Assembly: GCF_003096055.1 (NCBI RefSeq)
Contig: NZ_CP029161.1
Location: 310,001-374,000, forward strand
Origin: Buchnera aphidicola (Melanaphis sacchari)
GTDB lineage: Bacteria > Pseudomonadota > Gammaproteobacteria > Enterobacterales > Enterobacteriaceae
Direction: 5' to 3'
Length of the DNA stretch: 64,000 nt
Below, piece by piece: positions 50,095 through 61,940 of the stretch; within the stretch, counting starts at the first letter, position 1; every line of letters begins with the position of its first letter. The notes beneath the pieces are model-generated. The model was not told the DNA's origin, did no database searches, and saw only the letters and a list, made by a program, of their open reading frames with translations. A program made the position numbers and the translations under genes.

Positions 50095-53000
50095 TTAATT
50101 AAAATTAATTTGAAATTTTATTTCTTCAAGACTTATAAAATCTCTAAAATTGAAAAAAAAATTATTATTTACTTTAATATAGTATTTTTCGGTAAATTTT
50201 GAATAAATAGAAACGTCATTAGTATCTAAAAAAACTTGCACAAGAGTCTCTCCTTTATGTTGATTGGTAAAAAATTGAATTAATTTTTTTATGAAAAATT
50301 TATTTATTTCCTGTTTTCTTAATATAATCGATAATTTTTTAAGATATTTTTTTCGAGCTAAAGATAAACTTATAATATCATGAGCAATTAATCTATTATG
50401 TTTATTAGAAAAATCTGTTTTTAAAGCACCCTTTATAATTAAAATTTTATTTATTTTTATTACACTTTCAAATATATTGAGTTGTTTTTCGAATATAATT
50501 ACTTCTAAACGATTAAAAGGATTATCTAATATAATAATAGCTACACGATCATTTTTTTTTGTTTTTTTTATTTTTAAAGAAACTACTATTCCAAAAAATA
50601 TTTTTTTAGCATTTTCTTTAAAATATTTAATTTGTAAAGATGAAAAATATTTTTTATAATAATTTAACTCAGATAAATAATTATTAATAGGATGTCCTGT
50701 TAAATAAAATCCTAAAACTTGATACTCATCATTTAGTCTATTCTTATCTAAGAAAGATATATTATTTGATAAAGTATTATTCTTATTTAATACTTTTAAT
50801 TCATCTTTAAATTCGCCAAAGAGACTCTGTTGTTGTAACATTTGAATTCTATTATGTTCCTTTGACGCTTTAATAGCATCATCAATTAAACTGAGCAAAT
50901 AACCTCTATTGCTATCAATACAATCAAAACTGCCAGACATAATTAATTTTTCTAATATTCTACGAGTTATCTTATTAGAATCAACACGCATACATAAATC
51001 AAATAAATCAGAAAAACATCCATTTTTTTCTCTTTCAGAAACAATATCACGTACTGAATTTTCTCCTATTCCTTTGATAGCTCCAAGTCCATAAATTATA
51101 TTTTTTTTATTATCTACACAAAATTCATATTTACTTAAATTAATATTTGGAGGTAAAATTTTTATTTTCATTCGAAACACTTCACGTACTAAAATAACAA
51201 TTTTTTCGGTATTATCTATCTCTGAAGTCATAGTAGACGCCATAAATTCAGAAGGATAATAGGTTTTTAGCCATAAAGTATGATACGAAATTAATGCATA
51301 TGCCACTGAATGAGATTTATTAAACCCATATCCTGCAAATTTCTCTAATAAATCAAAAATTTTCTCTGCTAAATTTAAATTAATTTTATTTTTTTTTGCG
51401 CCATTAATGAAAATAATGCGCTGTTCGGACATATCTTTTAAATTTTTTTTACTTATTGCTCGTCTTAAAAGATCAGCCTTTCCCAAACTAAATCCTGCTA
51501 AAACCTGAGCAATTTGCATAACTTGTTCTTGATATAAAATAATTCCATACGTTGATTCTAATATTGGTTTTAAAGAAATATGTTGCCATGTACGATCAGG
51601 ATATGAAATTTCTTCATATCCATGTTTTCGATTAATGAAATTATCTACCATACCTGATTGTAAAGGTCCCGGTCTAAAAAGCGCTAAAAGTGCAATGATA
51701 TCCTCAAAACAATCTGGCTGAAGTCTCTTTATTAGATCTTGCATGCCATACGATTCTAATTGAAAAATAGATATAGTTTCGCATTTTTGTAATAAACTAA
51801 AACATTTTTTATCATTTAAAGATATCGAGTTGATATCAATTTTTTTCTTATTTAATAATGCAATATTTTTATTAATCATGTCCATTGCACAATTAATAGT
51901 AGTTAATGTACGTAAGCCAAGAAAATCAAATTTTAACAATCCAACATATTCAACGTCATTCTTATCAAACTGAGTAACAGGATAATGACCTTTTTCATCG
52001 TAATACAATGGACAAAAATCAATAATTTTAGTCGGGGCAATAACTACACCACCTGCATGTTTTCCAACGTTGCGATTAACTCCTTCTAATTTTTTAGATA
52101 TATCAATAAGATTTCTTACATCTTCATCTTGTTTATATAAATTATATAATTCTGACTCTTTTAAAAATGCTTGATCTAAAGTAATTCCAGGATCTAAAGG
52201 AACTAACTTAGATAATCTATTCAGAAATCCATAAGGATAACCTAATACTCTTCCAACATCTCTAATAACAGCTTTAGCAGTCATTGTTCCAAATGTAATT
52301 ATTTGAGCGACTGCCTCAATACCATAAGTATTTTTTACATGCTCTATTACCTGATCACGTTTTTCCATACAAAAATCAATATCAAAATCAGGTAATGAAA
52401 TTCGTTCAGGATTTAAAAATCTTTCAAATAATAAATCAAAGAATAAGGGATCAACTTCAGTTATTTTAAGCGCGTAAGCAACTAATGAACCAGCCCCAGA
52501 ACCCCGTCCAGGGCCTACTGGTATATTATTATTTTTTGCCCATGCTATAAATTCCATTACAATTAAAAAATAACTGGGAAAACCCATTTTATTAATAATA
52601 TTTAATTCAAAATTCAAACGATTTTTATATTTTTGAAAATTTTTTTCTTTTATATTTTTATAATTTTCTTTTAAACGTTGTTTCAATCCTTGTTTAGCTT
52701 TATTTATTAAATAATCTTCAACTCTTTTTTTTCCTGTAGGAAATGTCGGTAAAAAATATTTACCAGATTTTATAAAAACATTGCAACGTTTTGAAATTTC
52801 TACACTATTGATTAATGCTTCTGGAATATCACAAAAAAGATCGTGCATTTCTTGAGAATTTTTTAAAAATTGATGTTCGCTGTAATTTTGTTGAATTTTT
52901 GAATTTTTTAATGTCTCTCCCTCATTAATAGAAATTCTAATTTTATGAATTTTAAAATCTTCTTTATTTAAAAAACATACATCATTAGTAGCAACAACTG

Positions 53001-53586
53001 GGATTTTTTCAGAGAAAGATAAATCTATTGCGAGATGAAGATATTTTTCTTCATTTTCTCTTCCTGTGCGAATTAATTCTAAATAATATGATTCAGGATA
53101 ATATTTTTTATAAAAATACAAACCTTGAGATAATAATGATAAATTATTGCGTAATAAAATTTTTCCAATTTCACCTCGACAACCTCCAGAAAGTAAAATT
53201 AATCCAGAGTTGAATTCTGATAACCATTTTTTTTTTATTGTTACCTGTTTATTATAAATACATCCCTTTTGATAAGCACGCGAAATTAATAATATTAAAT
53301 TTTTATATCCCTTTTGGGTAGCTGCTAATATAGTCAACTCTGTTAATTCATTATTTATTAATTCAGAAAAAAATTTTACCGTCGTTCCAATAATAGGTTT
53401 TAATCCTAATTTATGAGAAGTATTATAAAATTTCACAACGCCATATAAATTATTAAAATCTGTTATAGCCAAAGAAGGCATTTCGAAATTAATTGCTGCT
53501 TTTATTAATTCTTCAGGTTTAGATAATCCATCAATAATTGAATAATCACTATGTACATGTAGATGTACAAATTCTAATTTATTCAT
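50095..53586 (-). CDS. dnaE: DNA polymerase III alpha subunit DnaE
   Basis: Replicative polymerase catalytic subunit. It has 1,163 residues (E. coli 1,160). The N-terminal PHP domain starts FVHLHVHSDYSIIDGLSKPE. The palm motif LPDFDIDFCMEKRD holds the catalytic aspartates near 400, with GPGRGSGAGSLVAYAL just before. The tau- and beta-binding C-terminal region is present; the OB part is AT-biased in its amino acids. It lies 30 bp after fabZ; in E. coli lpxA, lpxB and rnhB lie between them. Confidence 0.98.
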   Translation of the reverse strand: MNKLEFVHLHVHSDYSIIDGLSKPEELIKAAINFEMPSLAITDFNNLYGVVKFYNTSHKLGLKPIIGTTVKFFSELINNELTELTILAATQKGYKNLILLISRAYQKGCIYNKQVTIKKKWLSEFNSGLILLSGGCRGEIGKILLRNNLSLLSQGLYFYKKYYPESYYLELIRTGRENEEKYLHLAIDLSFSEKIPVVATNDVCFLNKEDFKIHKIRISINEGETLKNSKIQQNYSEHQFLKNSQEMHDLFCDIPEALINSVEISKRCNVFIKSGKYFLPTFPTGKKRVEDYLINKAKQGLKQRLKENYKNIKEKNFQKYKNRLNFELNIINKMGFPSYFLIVMEFIAWAKNNNIPVGPGRGSGAGSLVAYALKITEVDPLFFDLLFERFLNPERISLPDFDIDFCMEKRDQVIEHVKNTYGIEAVAQIITFGTMTAKAVIRDVGRVLGYPYGFLNRLSKLVPLDPGITLDQAFLKESELYNLYKQDEDVRNLIDISKKLEGVNRNVGKHAGGVVIAPTKIIDFCPLYYDEKGHYPVTQFDKNDVEYVGLLKFDFLGLRTLTTINCAMDMINKNIALLNKKKIDINSISLNDKKCFSLLQKCETISIFQLESYGMQDLIKRLQPDCFEDIIALLALFRPGPLQSGMVDNFINRKHGYEEISYPDRTWQHISLKPILESTYGIILYQEQVMQIAQVLAGFSLGKADLLRRAISKKNLKDMSEQRIIFINGAKKNKINLNLAEKIFDLLEKFAGYGFNKSHSVAYALISYHTLWLKTYYPSEFMASTMTSEIDNTEKIVILVREVFRMKIKILPPNINLSKYEFCVDNKKNIIYGLGAIKGIGENSVRDIVSEREKNGCFSDLFDLCMRVDSNKITRRILEKLIMSGSFDCIDSNRGYLLSLIDDAIKASKEHNRIQMLQQQSLFGEFKDELKVLNKNNTLSNNISFLDKNRLNDEYQVLGFYLTGHPINNYLSELNYYKKYFSSLQIKYFKENAKKIFFGIVVSLKIKKTKKNDRVAIIILDNPFNRLEVIIFEKQLNIFESVIKINKILIIKGALKTDFSNKHNRLIAHDIISLSLARKKYLKKLSIILRKQEINKFFIKKLIQFFTNQHKGETLVQVFLDTNDVSIYSKFTEKYYIKVNNNFFFNFRDFISLEEIKFQINFN

Positions 53587-53616
53587 TTATTTTTTCCAAG
53601 TAATATAAAATTTATT

Positions 53617-54069
53617 TTAAATATTTTTTTTACAAAATACTATAACAGATTCACAAACATTTTTATTATTTACTACAGCAAAAACTTTAAATTTTATTAA
53701 ATTTTTTCTAGATTCTAAAACATTAACTTCAATAAAAATTTGATCACCAGGAAATACATTGCTTTTAAATTTAGCCTTTTCAATTCCAACAAAATAATAC
53801 AATTTATTAATATTTAAAGAACCTGTACTTTGATATATCAAAATTCCTGCAGCTTGAGCCATAGATTCAATAATTAAAACCCCTGGAAAAACTGGGTCAT
53901 TAATAAAATGACCTTGAAAAAAATATTCATTTATAGTAGAGTTTTTTAAAGCTTTTAAATATTTAAATGTTTGAAAATCTAAAATGCGATCAATTAATAA
54001 AAAAGGATAACGATGAGGCAAAATTTTAAAAATTTTTTTAATATTTAAATATTTTAAATCTGATTTCAA
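53617..54069 (-). CDS. fabZ: 3-hydroxyacyl-ACP dehydratase FabZ
   Basis: Dehydratase of fatty acid elongation. It has 150 residues (E. coli 151). The hotdog motif FFQGHFINDPVFPGVLIIES holds the catalytic histidine and glutamate; LPHRYPFLLIDRIL is also typical. The start is a TTG at 54069 with GGA about 10 nt upstream; there is no in-frame ATG, and this start gives the normal length. Confidence 0.96.
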   Translation of the reverse strand: MKSDLKYLNIKKIFKILPHRYPFLLIDRILDFQTFKYLKALKNSTINEYFFQGHFINDPVFPGVLIIESMAQAAGILIYQSTGSLNINKLYYFVGIEKAKFKSNVFPGDQIFIEVNVLESRKNLIKFKVFAVVNNKNVCESVIVFCKKNI

Positions 54070-54190
54070 AATGTTTATTCCATAAAATAAAACAATTTCA
54101 AAGTATAAATTTTTAATATTTTATTATTAGAAAATTTACTGTTTACATGTAACTTAAAAATTATACTTACTAAGTAAATCAATATTTATT

Positions 54191-56605
54191 TTACCAACTT
54201 CTTCCAATATTAAACTGAAATTTTTCAAATTGATTACTACTGTCTTTATAAATAGGATGAGAATACGAAAAAACTAATGGACCAATAGGAGAAAACCACT
54301 GCAAAGAAACACCAATAGATCCATAAATATTCTTTAAAATATTCAAATTAGAAAATTGTAAAAAATTAAAATTTTTTATTTTAGACCAATTAATATCCCA
54401 AACATTACCAGAATCTAAAAAAAATGATGATCTAAAAAATTTACTATATTCTTTATTGATAAAAGGAATAGGCACAATTAATTCTATATTAGAAATAAAC
54501 ATAGAATTACCACCAATTGATTCCGTTGATTCACATAAATTACTATTTTTTTGTTCAATACATCTTTGTAAATCGATGTTAGAATAATTTTTTTTGGGAC
54601 CAAGAGTATTTGTTTTAAAACCACGAATATTATTTAAAGAATCAGTATGAAAATTTTCATAAAATGGTAATTTTTCTTCTCTAAAGCCATTTCCTATACC
54701 TGCGTGAAAATGACTAAAAAATATAATGCTTTTTTCTTTATTTAATGGAATATATTGTTCAGTATCAAATAAAATTTTATAAAAGTTATTATCAGAACCA
54801 GGAATGGTATTCTTGCCACTAATATATGTTTGATTTCCAGAAATTGGAAAGTTAAAATACTTTAAGGTATTATACATCCATGAATAATTTATAGTAAAAT
54901 CATCTACAGTACTATTTTTTAAAAAATTATCAGCTGATAAATTATTTATATTTAAATTAATTATTTCTTCTTTTTTAAATTTTTTTTCTATGTTTTTATT
55001 TATCAAACTATTATGAGTATACCCAAATCCAATAGCGACTCTATTAAAATTGTTTAATAAAAAACCTAAATTATTTTCAAATCCGAAATTACTCTTAAAA
55101 AGAGTCGAAATCATATTTAAATTATATTTAAAATCATTAAAAAATACTCTTGCATTTAAATTAATATTATTATCCATAAAATATGGATGTACTAATGATA
55201 TTTCGGCATATTTTTGATTACTATTTTTAATGATACTAGCTTTTAGCGAATCTCCAGAACCCCATAAATTATCTTGAGAAATAGACGCGTTTAAACTTAA
55301 TCCGCTATCTTTTCCATGACCTATTCCAAAATTTATAGAACCAGCAGGTTTTTCTTTAACTCTATAAATTAAATCAACAGCATTATCCTTGTCTAATAAA
55401 ATGTTTTTTTCTACTGTAATATCACTAAGATATTTTATATTTTCTAAAGCCTCTTTGCTTAATTCTACTAATTTGGAGTTAAACCAAGTTCCTTCTATTT
55501 GTCTTAGTTCACGACGTAAAACAAAATCTTTAGTTATATTATTACCTTTAAAATATATTTTATTTACAAAAAAACGTTTTTTAAGATTTATATCAAAATT
55601 TAAGGCAATTTCTTTTCTATCAAAATCTATCTCGGGATGAACGTTGATATATCCATTAATATATCCTTTTTCTAATAAAAATTTTTGAATATTTTCTTTA
55701 ATTGCAAGAATTTTTTCTTTGTTATAAACGTCATTATAATGAATATCAACAATATCTTTAATATCCTTGTAATATTGAAATAAATTACCATTTATAAATA
55801 TATCAGAGATTTTATATTTATCTCCTTCAAAAATATTGATTAAAATATTTACTTTATTTTTCGAGAAATTTAATATTTTTTTACTTATATCACAGAAGTA
55901 ATATCCATGATTTAAATAGAAATTATTTAAATTATTTAAATCTTGTTCAAATTGATTTTCATAGTAAACATGTTTTTCTAACATATTCCAAAAAGAACTT
56001 TTCTGTGTGAATTTGAATAATGAAATTAATTTTTCTCTAGAAAATTTTTTATTTCCTGTTATTTTAATCTTATTAATAAATGACAAATCATTTTCATGGA
56101 CAAGTATTTTTAAATGAACAGTATTATTTGGTAAAAAAGTTGTAAATATTTTTATATGAGTTTTATATCTTCCAAGAAGACGGTAAAAATTTTTTATATT
56201 CTTTATAAAAATATTTTTTTTAAAATAACTAAAAGACAAACCACTTTTAATGCCTAACTGTGAAAGATACTTTTTAAAAACATCATCTTTAATAATATTA
56301 TTCCCTATAATAGTAACTTTAGAGATAATTGGTTTTTCTTTAATCTTAAAAATAATAGTTTTATTAGAATAAAAAATTCTAATATCTTCAAATCTTCCCA
56401 TTTTGAATAATAATTTAATATTATCCGTAATATCATCTTTAGATATTTGACAACCAATCTTAAAAGAAATATTTTTTAATATTTCATCACGTGAAATATT
56501 TTTTAATCCTTCCAATTGAATATTTTCTACAATCCATTTATTTTTAGCAAAAGCGCTGATACTAAAAAGCATTAAAAAAATTATAAAACATTTTTTGATC
56601 AACAT
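54191..56605 (-). CDS. bamA: Outer membrane assembly factor BamA
   Basis: Inserts beta-barrel proteins into the outer membrane. The chosen ATG at 56605 gives 804 residues (E. coli 810) beginning with the signal peptide [20 protein letters not shown]. An open extension to 56674 lacks any similarity and would bury the signal peptide. Five POTRA domains cover about residues 22-420 and the 16-strand barrel follows. The last residues FQFNIGRSW end in an aromatic, as required for barrel insertion. skp and lpxD, next in E. coli, are absent. Confidence 0.95.
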   Translation of the reverse strand: MLIKKCFIIFLMLFSISAFAKNKWIVENIQLEGLKNISRDEILKNISFKIGCQISKDDITDNIKLLFKMGRFEDIRIFYSNKTIIFKIKEKPIISKVTIIGNNIIKDDVFKKYLSQLGIKSGLSFSYFKKNIFIKNIKNFYRLLGRYKTHIKIFTTFLPNNTVHLKILVHENDLSFINKIKITGNKKFSREKLISLFKFTQKSSFWNMLEKHVYYENQFEQDLNNLNNFYLNHGYYFCDISKKILNFSKNKVNILINIFEGDKYKISDIFINGNLFQYYKDIKDIVDIHYNDVYNKEKILAIKENIQKFLLEKGYINGYINVHPEIDFDRKEIALNFDINLKKRFFVNKIYFKGNNITKDFVLRRELRQIEGTWFNSKLVELSKEALENIKYLSDITVEKNILLDKDNAVDLIYRVKEKPAGSINFGIGHGKDSGLSLNASISQDNLWGSGDSLKASIIKNSNQKYAEISLVHPYFMDNNINLNARVFFNDFKYNLNMISTLFKSNFGFENNLGFLLNNFNRVAIGFGYTHNSLINKNIEKKFKKEEIINLNINNLSADNFLKNSTVDDFTINYSWMYNTLKYFNFPISGNQTYISGKNTIPGSDNNFYKILFDTEQYIPLNKEKSIIFFSHFHAGIGNGFREEKLPFYENFHTDSLNNIRGFKTNTLGPKKNYSNIDLQRCIEQKNSNLCESTESIGGNSMFISNIELIVPIPFINKEYSKFFRSSFFLDSGNVWDINWSKIKNFNFLQFSNLNILKNIYGSIGVSLQWFSPIGPLVFSYSHPIYKDSSNQFEKFQFNIGRSW

Positions 56606-56770
56606 TTTATTACAATTATTCCTACAATCTGTTACAATGTATTTTATTATTATATTGTATAAATCTAATAACACACTTAAAAATTTATAAAATAAATTAT
56701 AAAATACAAAATTAATTAATTCTAAAACGCTACAATGATTAAAAAAATAATTCTTAAAAAATATTATTAT

Positions 56771-57484
56771 TTATCTAATTTTTCCAAATCGACGTTTGCG
56801 CGAAATAAAGAAATTAATAGCTTCTTCAAAATCCAAAACACTAAAATCTGGCCATAAAATATCTGTAAAATATAATTCAGAATAAGCGATTTCCCAAAGT
56901 AAAAAATTACTTATTCTCTTTTCGCCTCCGGTTCTAATTACTAAATCGACTGGTAATAAATTAGCAGTAGATAAATATTGAGAAAATTTTTTTTCTTTGA
57001 TTTGTGAAACTTTTAAATCACCTTTTTCTATTGCAAGAATTATTTTTTTTATTCCTTCCAGGATATCCCATCTGCCCCCATAATTTGCTGCAATATTTAA
57101 TATTAAACCTGTATTATTAGAAGTTATTTTTTCAGATTGATAGATATAATTTTTTAGATTTTTACTGAAAGAATCTACGTTACCAATAATTTTTAATTGA
57201 ATATTATACTTATTAATATTTTTAATTTCTTTTTTAAGAGCAAATAAAAATAAATTCATTAATTCTATGACTTCTAATCTTGGACGTTTCCAATTTTCAG
57301 TGCTAAAAGCATATAAAGTTAAAATTTTTATTTTTTTTTCAATAGAAAACTTTATTATCTTTTTTACTGTTTTAAATCCTTCTTTATGGCCTAAAGTACG
57401 TATTTTGCCTCTTTTTTGAGCCCATCTACCATTTCCATCCATAATAATTGCTATATGATGCAAGTTTATTTTTTTAATATTCAT
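56771..57484 (-). CDS. uppS: Undecaprenyl diphosphate synthase UppS
   Basis: Makes the C55 lipid carrier precursor for peptidoglycan. It has 237 residues (E. coli 253). The catalytic aspartate is in IAIIMDGNGRWAQKRGK. LYAFSTENWKRP, NIAANYGGRWDI and VIRTGGEKRISNFLLWE are intact. cdsA and rseP, which follow in E. coli, are missing before bamA. Confidence 0.97.
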   Translation of the reverse strand: MNIKKINLHHIAIIMDGNGRWAQKRGKIRTLGHKEGFKTVKKIIKFSIEKKIKILTLYAFSTENWKRPRLEVIELMNLFLFALKKEIKNINKYNIQLKIIGNVDSFSKNLKNYIYQSEKITSNNTGLILNIAANYGGRWDILEGIKKIILAIEKGDLKVSQIKEKKFSQYLSTANLLPVDLVIRTGGEKRISNFLLWEIAYSELYFTDILWPDFSVLDFEEAINFFISRKRRFGKIR

Positions 57485-57562
57485 TTTATATATTTATATT
57501 GAAATAAAGTAACTTATATAAATTATTTTATATAAAACATGTTCATATCTTTAGATAAGAAG

Positions 57563-58765
57563 TCAGTTTGAAATCATTAAAGAAGCAATTTTTTTATTGG
57601 CTATTATTCTTGTTCTTTTATCAATTTCTAAAACATCTTCAACTGAAGTGGGCTCTAAAAAAGAAGAAGAAATTAAAGTATCACTATTTATTTTAAAAAT
57701 ATCATTAAAACTAATTTTTAATTTTAAAAAAGCAGAAACAGCTACTTCATTAGCAGCATTTAAAACAGTCATTGCTGCCTGTCCTTCAGAAAAAGCATCA
57801 ATAGCTAATTTTAAACACGGAAATTCAATAAAGCTTGGTTCAGAAAACGTTAAATTATTCATCTTTTTAAAATTTAAAGAATTAGCTCCAGAATTAATAC
57901 GATTTGGCCAAGACATAGCATATGAAATAGCAATTTTCATATCTGGTATTGAAAGATGCGCCAGTGTAGTACCATCAATATACTGCACCATGGAATGAAC
58001 AATTGATTGAGGATGAATAATAATTTCAATTTCAGAAGGTGACGCATTAAACAACCATCTCGCTTCAGCATATTCTAACCCTTTATTCATCATAGTAGCA
58101 GAATCCACAGATACTTTTTTACCCATCGACCAGTTTGGATGCGAACATGTTTGAAATGGTGTAACAGAAGATAAGAATTTTTTTTTCAAACCATAAAATG
58201 GGCCACCAGAAGCAGTGAGTATAATAGATTTAATACCATTTTCACTCAATCTTGAAGTTCCCAAGTTTTTTTGAACCGATTTAGGCAAGGATTGAAAAAT
58301 AGCATTATGTTCGCTATCAATAGGAAGAATTTTAGCATTGTTCGAAATAACTGCTTTCATAAATATATCGCCACATGTAATTAAAGATTCTTTATTAGCT
58401 AATAAAATAACCTTTCCAGCATATATTGCAGATAAGGTAGGTAATAAACCAGCCGTTCCAACAATAGCAGATACTACTTGATCATTTTCTTTTAAAGAAG
58501 CTAACTCACATATAGCTTTTGTACCAGATAAAACTTGAGTTTTTATATTCTTCTTTTTTATTTTTTTTCGTAATATTTTAGCAGATTTTTCATCCTTCAT
58601 TGCTACCCAGTCAGGATTAAATTGCTGACATTGTTTTATCATTATCAAAAAATTTTTATTTGCCACTAAGGCGATTACTTTAAATAAAAAAGGGTTTTTT
58701 TTAATAACAGATAAAACACTAATACCAACAGATCCAGTAGATCCTAGAATTGTTATTTTTTTCAT
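57563..58765 (-). CDS. dxr: DXP reductoisomerase Dxr
   Basis: Second enzyme of the MEP isoprenoid pathway. Starting at the ATG at 58765 gives 400 residues (E. coli 398) and N-terminus MKKITILGSTGSVG, the NADPH site. A second in-frame ATG two codons upstream (58771) cannot be excluded. Metal and substrate motifs PIDSEHNAIFQ, TASGGPF and MNKGLEYAEARWLF are intact. It works with IspG of this window towards IPP, used by UppS. Confidence 0.96.
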   Translation of the reverse strand: MKKITILGSTGSVGISVLSVIKKNPFLFKVIALVANKNFLIMIKQCQQFNPDWVAMKDEKSAKILRKKIKKKNIKTQVLSGTKAICELASLKENDQVVSAIVGTAGLLPTLSAIYAGKVILLANKESLITCGDIFMKAVISNNAKILPIDSEHNAIFQSLPKSVQKNLGTSRLSENGIKSIILTASGGPFYGLKKKFLSSVTPFQTCSHPNWSMGKKVSVDSATMMNKGLEYAEARWLFNASPSEIEIIIHPQSIVHSMVQYIDGTTLAHLSIPDMKIAISYAMSWPNRINSGANSLNFKKMNNLTFSEPSFIEFPCLKLAIDAFSEGQAAMTVLNAANEVAVSAFLKLKISFNDIFKINSDTLISSSFLEPTSVEDVLEIDKRTRIIANKKIASLMISN

Positions 58766-58825
58766 ACACATTGCGCTATAAATATTATGTTACTAAAATT
58801 ATAAAAATGTTATTTTGAAAACATT

Positions 58826-59383
58826 TTAAAAATTTATTAATTCTTTTTCTTTTGAAAAAAGAATATTATCTATTTTTTTAATGCATTCATCTGTTATTTT
58901 TTGGATATTATTTTGTGCCGTATATTCATTATCTTTACTAATAGTTTTATTTTTTAAGCATGATTTTATCTTATCATTTGCATTTTTTCGAATGTTACGA
59001 ATACAAATGCGAGCATTTTCAGCGCTACTACGTGCAACTTTAATTAAATCTTTTCTTCTTTCTTCCGTCAAGCTAGGTATTGGTACAATAATGCTTTTTC
59101 CACAAACTACTGGGTTTAAATTAAGATTAGAATTTAAAATTGATTTTTTTATTAAAGTAATATTAGACTCGTCAAATACATTTATTTTTAAAGTATTAAA
59201 ATTTTCAACTATTATAGCAGATATATTTTTCAAGGGAACGCGAGAACCAAAGTAATCAATTTTAATCGAATGCAGTAATTCTGGAGATGCTCTACCTGTA
59301 CGAATATTATTTATTTGTATTTGAAAATTTTCAATACACATTTTCATCTTTTCATTACTATAATTTTTAATCTGATTAATCAC
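58826..59383 (-). CDS. frr: Ribosome recycling factor
   Basis: Splits post-termination ribosomes with EF-G. It has 185 residues, the E. coli length. Conserved parts are IRTGRASPELLHSIKIDYFG and LTEERRKDLIKVARSSAENA. The start is a GTG at 59383 with AAGG 7 nt upstream. It lies between pyrH and dxr as in E. coli. Confidence 0.97.
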   Translation of the reverse strand: MINQIKNYSNEKMKMCIENFQIQINNIRTGRASPELLHSIKIDYFGSRVPLKNISAIIVENFNTLKINVFDESNITLIKKSILNSNLNLNPVVCGKSIIVPIPSLTEERRKDLIKVARSSAENARICIRNIRKNANDKIKSCLKNKTISKDNEYTAQNNIQKITDECIKKIDNILFSKEKELINF

Positions 59384-59449
59384 ATATTTACCTTATTTTA
59401 TAAAATTCATTTAATTGAGAATATACTAATATCGAAAAAAATATATTAA

Positions 59450-60175
59450 TTATACTGTAATAAGAGTTCCTTCATCATATCCAGTAACAATACGATATAA
59501 AGAATTAGGTTTATTCATGTTAAAAACTCTAATAGGTAAATTATGATCTCTAGCTAAATAAAAAGCTGATAAATCCATAACTTTTAATTCTTTTCTTAAT
59601 ACATCTTTATATGTTAATTTTTTATAAAAAGTTGCATTAGGATATTTACATGGATCTTCTGAATAAACCCCATTAACTTTGGTGCCTTTTAGAATAACAT
59701 CTGATCTAGTTTCAATTCCTCGTAAACATGCAGCAGAATCTGTTGTAAATAAAGGATTTCCTATACCAGCAGAAAAAATAACAACAATATTATTATTCAA
59801 TAAATTAATTGCTTTCTCACAATGATATGTTTCACATATTCCATTCAACGGAATAGAAGACATAACACAAGAAGGGATAGAATAAGAGTGCATTATATCT
59901 TTTAATACCAAGCTATTAATGACTGTAGATAAAATGCCTATTTGATCAGCTGCAATTCTATTGATTCCTAATTTAGATAAAGTTGCACCACGAAATAAAT
60001 TACCACTACCTATTACCAAACCTACCTGTATTCCAATATTTAAAATTAATTTAATTTCTTTAATTATCCTTTTAAAGGCATTCATATCAATACCAAATTT
60101 ATTAATTCCTTTTAATATTTCACCGCTGATTTTCAATAAAATACGACGGTATATAAATTGTGCATTGGCAGACAT
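59450..60175 (-). CDS. pyrH: UMP kinase PyrH
   Basis: Phosphorylates UMP to UDP; amino acid kinase fold. It has 241 residues, as in E. coli. Landmarks are [40 protein letters not shown] and the nucleotide-binding [11 protein letters not shown]. It is downstream of tsf by 76 bp. Confidence 0.97.
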   Translation of the reverse strand: MSANAQFIYRRILLKISGEILKGINKFGIDMNAFKRIIKEIKLILNIGIQVGLVIGSGNLFRGATLSKLGINRIAADQIGILSTVINSLVLKDIMHSYSIPSCVMSSIPLNGICETYHCEKAINLLNNNIVVIFSAGIGNPLFTTDSAACLRGIETRSDVILKGTKVNGVYSEDPCKYPNATFYKKLTYKDVLRKELKVMDLSAFYLARDHNLPIRVFNMNKPNSLYRIVTGYDEGTLITV

Positions 60176-60251
60176 ATTTAATCCAAATGAAATTTTATGT
60201 AATTAAATTTTAATGCATTAAAATAATTAAAAAATATGTATTTATATTTAA

Positions 60252-61064
60252 TTATTTTGGAAATTCAGACTGAATTTCCCCTATTTCAAATCTATTAAAA
60301 GACATAATACAACCATTGTTTTCGGAAATAACTTGGCCAACAGTTTTAGTAGGATCCATCACAAAATTTTGACTTGTTAGTGAAATATTACTAATACATT
60401 TCTTCATTCGACCGTCAACAATTTTTTTTAAAATATGATCGGATTTATTAGAATGTTTAGATAAATTTAATTGAACTTCATATTCACGCTTAAAAAAAGC
60501 ACTAGAAACATTTTTCGGAGATAAATATTCTGGTTTACTTGCGGCAATATGCATAGCGATTTTTTTTAATATATCTTTATTTAGATTACGCCCATTAACC
60601 AATACACCAATACGACCATTATGTAAATATGAAGCAACAGACTCTCCCTTAATAAAGACAAATCTATTTATCATTATATTCTCACCAGTTTTTAAAATTA
60701 ATTCCGTTTTTTTTTCTTCAAAATATTTTTTGATATCACTGGGGCTTTCTATATTTTTTGATAATGCTGTGGATATTATTTCTTTTCCTAAAGCAATAAA
60801 TAAACTATCTTTAGCTACAAAATCAGTTTGGCATTTTAGTTCGAGCATTGCACCAAAATTATTTTTAATATCAATAAATATTTGTCCTTGATCAGTACTT
60901 CTATGACTTTTGTTTTGAGCTTGAGTTTTTCCTAATTTTCGTAAATTATCAATTGATGATTCAATATCTCCATTTTCTTCTATTAATGCTCGCTTACATT
61001 CCATAAAGCCAGCTCCTGTACGAAGTCTTAATTCTTTAATCAAAGAAATATTGATGTTATTCAT
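60252..61064 (-). CDS. tsf: Elongation factor Ts
   Basis: Guanine nucleotide exchange factor for EF-Tu. It has 270 residues (E. coli 283). The N-terminal [26 protein letters not shown] segment and the Phe of the EF-Tu contact motif ([13 protein letters not shown]. coli TDFVAKD) are kept. It is 103 bp after rpsB, the usual operon. Confidence 0.97.
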   Translation of the reverse strand: MNNINISLIKELRLRTGAGFMECKRALIEENGDIESSIDNLRKLGKTQAQNKSHRSTDQGQIFIDIKNNFGAMLELKCQTDFVAKDSLFIALGKEIISTALSKNIESPSDIKKYFEEKKTELILKTGENIMINRFVFIKGESVASYLHNGRIGVLVNGRNLNKDILKKIAMHIAASKPEYLSPKNVSSAFFKREYEVQLNLSKHSNKSDHILKKIVDGRMKKCISNISLTSQNFVMDPTKTVGQVISENNGCIMSFNRFEIGEIQSEFPK

Positions 61065-61167
61065 GTTTTTTTCTCAAATTTTATTAATAATAAAATCTAC
61101 TTATTTTTTTAAAAAATATTTTTAATTAATATTAACAAGTTTATATTTATTTTGCACTATTTAAAAA

Positions 61168-61881
61168 TTAGTTTGAAGCTGTATTAAAAATATGAGATTC
61201 TTGAAGTTCTGTTCTAGAAATACTCATTAAAACTGCTTTTAAGTATAAAGAAACTGATCTTATAGCATCATCATTTCCTGGTATAATGTAATCCACACCA
61301 TCGGGATTAGAATTGGTATCTACTACAGAAAATACTGGAATTCCTAAATTATTTGCCTCTTTAATTGCAATACTTTCGTGAGCTGCATCAATAACGAATA
61401 AACAATCAGGTAAACCACCCATGTTTTTTATACCACCTAAACTATTTTCTAACTTAGAAAGTTCACGTGTTCTTATTAAAACTTCTTTTTTTGTCAATTT
61501 TAAAAAAGTTCCATCTTGAGATTCTATTTCTAAATCTTTTAAGCGTTTAATAGATTGACGCACAGTCTTCCAATTAGTAAGCATTCCACCTAACCATCTA
61601 TGATTCACATAAAATTGACTGCATTTTATAGCAGTTTCTTTTATTTGCTTACTAGCAGCTCTTTTTGTTCCTACAAACAATATCTTTCCTTTTTTAAAAG
61701 AAATTTTCTTTAATTCAGACAAAGCAAAGTGAAACATAGGAAGAGTCTTTTCTAAATTAATAATATGAACCTTATTACGTGCGCCAAAAATAAAAGGTTT
61801 CATCTTTGGATTCCAATAACGTGTTTGGTGGCCAAAATGAACTCCTGCTTTTAACATATCCCGCATTGATACTATTTCCAT
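61168..61881 (-). CDS. rpsB: Ribosomal protein S2
   Basis: Small-subunit protein S2. It has 237 residues (E. coli 241). [20 protein letters not shown] and [18 protein letters not shown] are highly conserved. A good Shine-Dalgarno (AAGGGGAT) precedes the ATG. It heads the rpsB-tsf-pyrH-frr-dxr-uppS run and diverges from map across 357 bp that contain a tandem repeat array. Confidence 0.98.
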   Translation of the reverse strand: MEIVSMRDMLKAGVHFGHQTRYWNPKMKPFIFGARNKVHIINLEKTLPMFHFALSELKKISFKKGKILFVGTKRAASKQIKETAIKCSQFYVNHRWLGGMLTNWKTVRQSIKRLKDLEIESQDGTFLKLTKKEVLIRTRELSKLENSLGGIKNMGGLPDCLFVIDAAHESIAIKEANNLGIPVFSVVDTNSNPDGVDYIIPGNDDAIRSVSLYLKAVLMSISRTELQESHIFNTASN

Positions 61882-61940
61882 ATTATCCCCTTAATTAGAT
61901 AAATAGTTTAAAAACATCTATAAAATTTTTAAAGTACGAA

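Noticed and set aside
56606-56674. 23-residue N-terminal extension of bamA
   Set aside because: It would place residues before a clear signal peptide that starts at the ATG at 56605.
57597-57998. 133-codon plus-strand frame
   Set aside because: Antisense shadow of dxr, with no start context and no recognisable domain.
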